DNA of 64,000 bases from Elusimicrobia bacterium GWA2_61_42 (GTDB lineage Bacteria > Elusimicrobiota > Elusimicrobia > Elusimicrobiales > UBA9959), in contig MGTU01000022.1 in assembly GCA_001799615.1 (NCBI GenBank), forward strand, positions 29,733 to 93,732, read 5' to 3'. Both the position numbers and the translations under genes were made by a program. Of this stretch, positions 59,999-64,000 are shown piece by piece. The notes below the pieces were generated by a model. That model saw nothing but the letters and a program-made list of their open reading frames with translations, was not told the DNA's origin and made no database searches. The stretch's first letter is position 1. Every line of letters starts with the position of its first letter.

Positions 59999-61132
59999 CT
60001 AGTGCACGGCCGCTTTAAGCGACTCTTTGACCGCGTCGGTCACCGTTTTGATCTGCTGGTCGGAGAGCTCCGGGTACATCGGCAGCGAGAACACGGTGTC
60101 CATCACCGCGTCGCAGACGGGCAGGTCGCCCCGCTTGCCGCCCAGGTGCGCGTAGGCTTCCTGCAGGTGCAGCGCTATCGGGTAGTAGATCTGGTTGGCG
60201 ATCTGCTGCTCGGTCAGGTGCTTCTGCGCGGCGTCGCGCTTGGCCTTGCTGTCGAAGCGCAGGGTGTAGTAGTTGAACGAGTGGCGCGCGTTGGCGGGCA
60301 CCACGGGGGTGACGCAGAGGCCCTTGAGGGCTTCGGCGTACTTGCCGGCCACGGCGTTGCGCATCTCGGTCCACTTTTCCACGTGCTTCAGGCGCACGGA
60401 GAGCACCGCGGCCTGCACGGTGTCCAGGCGGCTGTTGAAGCCCTCCATCTCGTGGTGGTAGCGCACCTTGCTGCCGTGGTTCCTGAGCTGCTTGAGCGTC
60501 TCGTAGATCTTGTCGTCGTTGGTGGTCACTGCGCCGCCGTCGCCGAAGGCGCCGAGGTTCTTGGCCGGGAAGAAGCTGAAGGTGCCGCAGTGGCCCATCG
60601 AGCCGCAGTACTTCCAGTCCTTGCCGCCCAGCTTGTACTTGCCGGTGAAGGCCTGCGCGGTGTCTTCCACCACGATCAGGTTATGCTTCTTCGCGATGGC
60701 CATCAGGGAGTCCATGTCGCAGGGCAGGCCGTACAGGTGCACCGGCACTATGGCGCGGGTTTTGGGGGTGATCTTCTTTTCCACCGACTTGGGGTCGAGG
60801 TTGAAGGTGACCGGGTCGATGTCGGCGAACACCGGGACGGCGCCGACCTGGCTGATGGTCTCGGTGGTGGCGATGAAGGTGAAAGGCGAGGTGATGACCT
60901 CGTCCCCGGCCTTAATGCCGCTGGCAATGAAGGCCATGCGCAGGGCGTCGGTGCCGTTGGCCACGCCTACGGCGTACTTGGTCCCGTTATGGGCGGCGAA
61001 CTCTTTCTCGAATTTCGAGACTTCCTCGCCCAGTATGAAATTGGCTTTGTTGAAAACTGCTTTTACGGCCGTTTCTATCTCGTCCTTGATGGGGGGATAG
61101 CCTGCCAGCATGTCTACCATTGGTACTTTCAT
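59999..61132 (-). CDS. DegT/DnrJ/EryC1 sugar aminotransferase
   Basis: 377 residues. VANGTDALRMAFIAS near residue 56, VEDTAQAFTGKY near 157, the PLP Lys in FFPAKNLGAFGDGG near 188 and EGFNSRLDTVQAAVL near 230. It is close to the 3-aminotransferases of the WbpE group and to the gene at 48519, so it could make a second amino sugar. ATG 61132 follows CGGAGGAA; a longer frame to 61198 runs through the promoter. It is first in the long minus-strand operon down to asnB. Confidence 0.88.
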   Translation of the reverse strand: MKVPMVDMLAGYPPIKDEIETAVKAVFNKANFILGEEVSKFEKEFAAHNGTKYAVGVANGTDALRMAFIASGIKAGDEVITSPFTFIATTETISQVGAVPVFADIDPVTFNLDPKSVEKKITPKTRAIVPVHLYGLPCDMDSLMAIAKKHNLIVVEDTAQAFTGKYKLGGKDWKYCGSMGHCGTFSFFPAKNLGAFGDGGAVTTNDDKIYETLKQLRNHGSKVRYHHEMEGFNSRLDTVQAAVLSVRLKHVEKWTEMRNAVAGKYAEALKGLCVTPVVPANARHSFNYYTLRFDSKAKRDAAQKHLTEQQIANQIYYPIALHLQEAYAHLGGKRGDLPVCDAVMDTVFSLPMYPELSDQQIKTVTDAVKESLKAAVH

Positions 61133-61163
61133 GAGTTCCTCCGTATATGACCTATTAATATTT

Positions 61164-61169
61164 ATTATA
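61164..61169 (-). promoter_or_regulatory. -10 box of the large minus-strand glycan operon
   Basis: TATAAT on the minus strand, 31 bases before ATG 61132, with GGAGGAA in the leader. Faces the promoter at 61212-61240 back to back. No clear -35. Confidence 0.5.
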
Positions 61170-61211
61170 TAAAAGGAAGGCCTTGGAAAGCCACGCAAAG
61201 AGGCGGCCTTT

Positions 61212-61240
61212 TTGCCCGCGGGGTAACTCTTTGTTATAAT
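61212..61240 (+). promoter_or_regulatory. Promoter of the GT2-RmlD-WecA operon
   Basis: TTGCCC (61212-61217) and consensus TATAAT (61235-61240) are 17 bases apart. ATG 61249 lies eight bases after the -10, where transcription should start, and no ribosome binding site exists: a leaderless start, as at 6152. Confidence 0.6.
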
Positions 61241-61248
61241 TCATGATA

Positions 61249-61965
61249 ATGAAGACCACTATAGTCATCCCTTCTTATAACGAGATGCGCACCCTGCCGG
61301 CCGTCCTGAAGGCCCTGGCCGGCGTGGCGCTGGAAAAAGAGGTGATAGTGGTGGACGACGGGTCCAGGGACGGCACCCGCGAATGGCTGGATAAGGTCAT
61401 AGCAGCCGGGGAATTCCCCTATGAACTGCGGGTCATAAAGCACGATAAGAACAAAGGCAAGGGCGGCGCGCTGATAACCGGTTTCAACGCCGCGACGGGC
61501 GGCGTGGTGATAGTGCAGGACGCCGACCTGGAGTACGACCCCGGCGATATCCCGGCCATAGTGAAGCCGATCCGGGAGGGCCGCGCGGACGCCGTGTTCG
61601 GCTCGCGGATGATCTCCGGGAAAGCGGAGACCTACAGCCAGCTGTACCTGGCCGGCAATAAATTTCTCACCTTCCTGGTGGACCTGCTGTTCGGCGCGAA
61701 AATGACCGATTCCTACACGTGCTACAAGGCTTTCAGCGCCCCGCTGCTGAAAAAGATGAATTTGGTCTCCACCGGCTTCGAGATAGAGGCGGAGCTCTCC
61801 TGCAAGACCGCCTTCCTCGGGCTGCGCTTCGAGGAGCTGCCGATCACTTACGCCTCCCGGTCCAGGCAGGACGGCAAAAAGATAAACTACAAGGACGCCG
61901 TGAAGGGCGTGCTTAAGATCCTTCAGCTGCGCCTGGCGCTCAGGCGCGCGGATTTTAAAGAATGA
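61249..61965 (+). CDS. GT2 glycosyltransferase, DPM-like
   Basis: 238 residues from ATG 61249; an ATG at 61243 lies only two bases after the -10 box and is less likely. VIPSYNEMRTL near residue 6, VVDDGSRDGT near 36, VQDADLEYDPGDIP near 88 and TDSYTCYKAFSA near 155 show a polyprenyl-phosphate glycosyltransferase. No clear membrane helix at the C-terminus. Its stop overlaps the RmlD-like start. Confidence 0.9.
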   Translation: MKTTIVIPSYNEMRTLPAVLKALAGVALEKEVIVVDDGSRDGTREWLDKVIAAGEFPYELRVIKHDKNKGKGGALITGFNAATGGVVIVQDADLEYDPGDIPAIVKPIREGRADAVFGSRMISGKAETYSQLYLAGNKFLTFLVDLLFGAKMTDSYTCYKAFSAPLLKKMNLVSTGFEIEAELSCKTAFLGLRFEELPITYASRSRQDGKKINYKDAVKGVLKILQLRLALRRADFKE

Positions 61966-62831
61966 AGGCCCTCATCATAGGGGCCTCGGGGCAGGTGGGC
62001 GGCGCGCTGTCGGCGCTTTGCGTGCGGCGCAGGATCGAGGTTTACGGCACCTCGCGGCACGGGCAGGGCTTTCTTTCCCTGGACCTGGAAGATCCCGCCT
62101 CCGTAGTTTCAGCTTTCGAAAGAGCCGCTCCCGGGGTCGTGTTCCTGTGTTCGGCCATGACCAACGTGGACGCCTGCGAGCGCTCCGCCGCCCTGGCCGG
62201 CCGGGTAAACGCGGAGGGACCGGCGCTGGTGGCCGAACAATGCCGCAAGGCGGGCTCAAAGCTGGTCTATTTTTCCACCGAGTACGTTTTTGACGGCGCC
62301 GCCGGGCCTTACGGCGAGGACGACCTTGTGAACCCGGTAAGCGTCTACGGCCGCACCAAGCTGGAAGGGGAGCGGGCGGCGCTGGCGCTGGACGGCGCGC
62401 TGGCCGTGCGCACCACCGTGGTTTACAGCCATAATCCGGCTTCCAGGAATTTCATAATGCAGCTGATAAGCAACCACCGCTCGGGCGCCAGGATGCGCGT
62501 GCCGTCCGACCAGTTCTCCACGCCCACTTACGCCCCGGAACTGGCGGCCGCGGTGCTGGACCTGGCCGAAAAGGGGGCCTCCGGCGTCTACAACGTGGTC
62601 GGGCCCGACTGGCTCAGCCGCTACGAATTCGCGCTGAAGGCCTGCGCCGCTTTCGGGTTCGCCCCGGATTTTATAGAGCCCAGGCTGACCGCGGAGCTGG
62701 GCCAGGCGGCCGCCCGCCCGCTGAAAGCCGGGCTTAAAACGGACAAGCTCCTGAAGACGCTGGGGCGCGCCCTGCCGCCGGCCGAGGAAAGCCTGCGCAA
62801 GATAGCCGCGGTAATGAAGCAATATGAATGA
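61962..62831 (+). CDS. RmlD-like sugar-nucleotide reductase
   Basis: 289 residues. SDR-fold: IGASGQVGGAL near residue 6, STEYVFDGAAGPYGEDD near 104 and the catalytic Tyr-Lys in VYGRTKLEGE near 126. RmlD reduces dTDP-4-keto-rhamnose; no rmlA, rmlB or rmlC is present, so the true substrate may be another 4-keto sugar or the protein may act as a general reductase in this cluster. Start overlaps the GT2 stop; its own stop overlaps the next gene by eight bases. Confidence 0.83.
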   Translation: MKALIIGASGQVGGALSALCVRRRIEVYGTSRHGQGFLSLDLEDPASVVSAFERAAPGVVFLCSAMTNVDACERSAALAGRVNAEGPALVAEQCRKAGSKLVYFSTEYVFDGAAGPYGEDDLVNPVSVYGRTKLEGERAALALDGALAVRTTVVYSHNPASRNFIMQLISNHRSGARMRVPSDQFSTPTYAPELAAAVLDLAEKGASGVYNVVGPDWLSRYEFALKACAAFGFAPDFIEPRLTAELGQAAARPLKAGLKTDKLLKTLGRALPPAEESLRKIAAVMKQYE

Positions 62832-63861
62832 TCTTTTAGGGAATTTCAGGCTTTACCTGCTGGCCTTCGTCCTGCCTCTGCTGATCTCGCTCGGGCTGAC
62901 GCCGCTGCTGCGCCTGCTGGCGCTGCGCCTGGGGCACCTGGACAAGCCCACGGATATAAAGACCCACAAGACGCCCGTCCCGCTGCTGGGCGGCACGGCC
63001 ATCTTCGCGGCTTTCGCGGTCTCGCTGGTGGCGATGCGCTTTTACACCTCCTTCCCCACAGGCACGCTGCGGGACCTGCGCGTGATCCTGCTGGGCGGCG
63101 GCGTGATGTTCGCGCTGGGCTTCATCGACGACATGCGCAAGCCGCACGGCCTGGGGTTCAAGGTGAAGTTCGCGGTGCAGTTCGCGGTGGCCATCCTGAC
63201 CGCCCTCTACGGCATCAGGATCCATTTTATACAGCCGGACTACCTGGCCTTCGCGCTGAGCGTCCTGTGGCTGGTGGGCGTCACCAACGCGTTCAATATC
63301 ATAGACATCATGGACGGTCTTTCCGCCGGGCAGGCCGCCCTGGCCGCCTTCGGCTTCCTGCTGATCTCCTTCCCGTCGGAGTCCATCTACGTCAATTTCG
63401 CCTCGGCTTCGCTGGCCGGCGCCGCGGCGGGCTTCCTGCCCTATAACTTCTCTAAGAAATACAAGCTCTTCATGGGCGACTCCGGCAGCCTGCTTTGCGG
63501 CTTCGTGCTGGCGGTGGTGGCCATGGGCACCAAATATTCCGACGTGAACCCGCTGGGCGTTTACGCCCCGCTGTTCATCCTGGCCGTGCCCATTTACGAC
63601 ACGCTCTTCGTTTCGGTGATGCGGCTGCGGCGCGGGCATTCCCCTTTCCTGGGCAGCCGCGACCATTTCGCGCTGAGGCTGGAAAAAATAGGCTTTTCGC
63701 GCCGGCAGGTGGTGCGCCTGGCCTCGCTGGCCACGCTGGCCCTGGCGCTTTTCGCCTGGCTCATGACGCAGGTCCCCACGGCGTGGGGCGCCCTCATAGC
63801 CGTGGTGCTGGCGCTGGAATTCATCCTGGTCAGCGTGGCCATCGCAAAAATCAAAATATAG
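62824..63861 (+). CDS. WecA/TagO-like polyprenyl-phosphate sugar-1-phosphate transferase
   Basis: 345 residues with about eleven helices. Motifs of the MraY/WecA superfamily: DKPTDIKTHKTPVPLLGG near residue 39, the Asp pair in GFIDDMRKPHG near 100, NAFNIIDIMDGLSAG near 156 and FMGDSGSLLCG near 218. It starts a glycan by placing a HexNAc 1-phosphate on undecaprenyl phosphate. The His-rich MraY loop is missing, so WecA-type is favoured over MraY. It ends the GT2-RmlD operon. Confidence 0.9.
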   Translation: MNDLLGNFRLYLLAFVLPLLISLGLTPLLRLLALRLGHLDKPTDIKTHKTPVPLLGGTAIFAAFAVSLVAMRFYTSFPTGTLRDLRVILLGGGVMFALGFIDDMRKPHGLGFKVKFAVQFAVAILTALYGIRIHFIQPDYLAFALSVLWLVGVTNAFNIIDIMDGLSAGQAALAAFGFLLISFPSESIYVNFASASLAGAAAGFLPYNFSKKYKLFMGDSGSLLCGFVLAVVAMGTKYSDVNPLGVYAPLFILAVPIYDTLFVSVMRLRRGHSPFLGSRDHFALRLEKIGFSRRQVVRLASLATLALALFAWLMTQVPTAWGALIAVVLALEFILVSVAIAKIKI

Positions 63862-64000
63862 ATCGACCTTCGGCTTGTCGCCAATGCAAGTTCGGGGTCC
63901 TGTCGCGCGAACCGCCTTCCCGGTCCAGCCGCTCCACCCATCCCCTGCTAGGCTGGCGAGATGTAAACCTGCCGTTCACCTTACGCGGCTGGCCCGGAAA
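63862..64000. other. Non-coding end of the window
   Basis: No supported gene, promoter or terminator was found in these 139 bases after the WecA-like stop. Open frames crossing it lack signals and are composition artefacts. Confidence 0.4.

Noticed and set aside
63862..64000. Possible gene start at the window end
   Set aside because: No start codon with signals and no family similarity in any frame.
1..64000. tRNA, rRNA, prophage, insertion sequence or toxin-antitoxin genes
   Set aside because: None recognised; no transposase, integrase or phage structural gene, and no cloverleaf or rRNA motif noticed.

Overview
The window is a GC-rich, gene-dense stretch of a Gram-negative chromosome. LptF/LptG-type permeases, lipoproteins, a TolC-family channel, beta-barrel-like proteins and a very large SprA-like outer-membrane protein show two membranes. 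Promoters of the TATAAT type are visible, often directly in front of the start codon. The mix (SprA-like protein outside an obvious Bacteroidota context, PPi-type phosphofructokinase signature, many short secreted proteins of unknown family) would fit an Elusimicrobiota-like lineage, but this is inference; no rRNA or tRNA gene is present to settle it.

Layout. 1-9.7 kb: a secreted protein plus lipoprotein pair, an RNA uracil methyltransferase, two membrane proteins and two GH13 glucan enzymes (one exported, one cytosolic). 9.7-18.4 kb: ComF-like protein and the giant SprA-like protein on the minus strand, facing an LptF/LptG permease pair. 18.4-25.6 kb (minus): a small secreted protein and a pentose-phosphate cluster (Nudix, transketolase, Gnd, Zwf, Pgl) ending in a GreA/GreB-like factor. 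26.1-37.3 kb (plus): dnaE, a lone receiver protein, an outer-membrane-like protein, PPi-type phosphofructokinase, a HAMP protein, TolC-like protein, patatin, TPR protein, dapF and dapA, closed by a terminator. 37.4-39.5 kb (minus): mtgA and an FAD protein. 39.6-63.9 kb: a large surface-glycan region with five GT2 or GT39 glycosyltransferase blocks, two B12-binding radical SAM proteins, a WbpB/WbpD/WbpE-like cassette for a 2,3-diacetamido sugar acid, a PglF/PglE-like set with a GNAT acetyltransferase for a 4-amino-6-deoxy sugar, asparagine synthase, an RmlD-like reductase and a WecA-like initiating transferase.

The most unusual signal is non-coding. Three intergenic spots (9745-9880 minus, 22862-23026 plus, 25859-26001 plus) hold copies of one multibranched palindromic element. 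The second and third are nearly identical in the core, and where their stems differ the changes are compensatory on both arms; the first is a diverged copy with the same plan. A separate nested palindrome (25667-25845) sits next to the third copy, upstream of dnaE. These look like an undescribed structured RNA or an interspersed palindromic element. No CRISPR array, transposase, integrase, tRNA or rRNA was seen.
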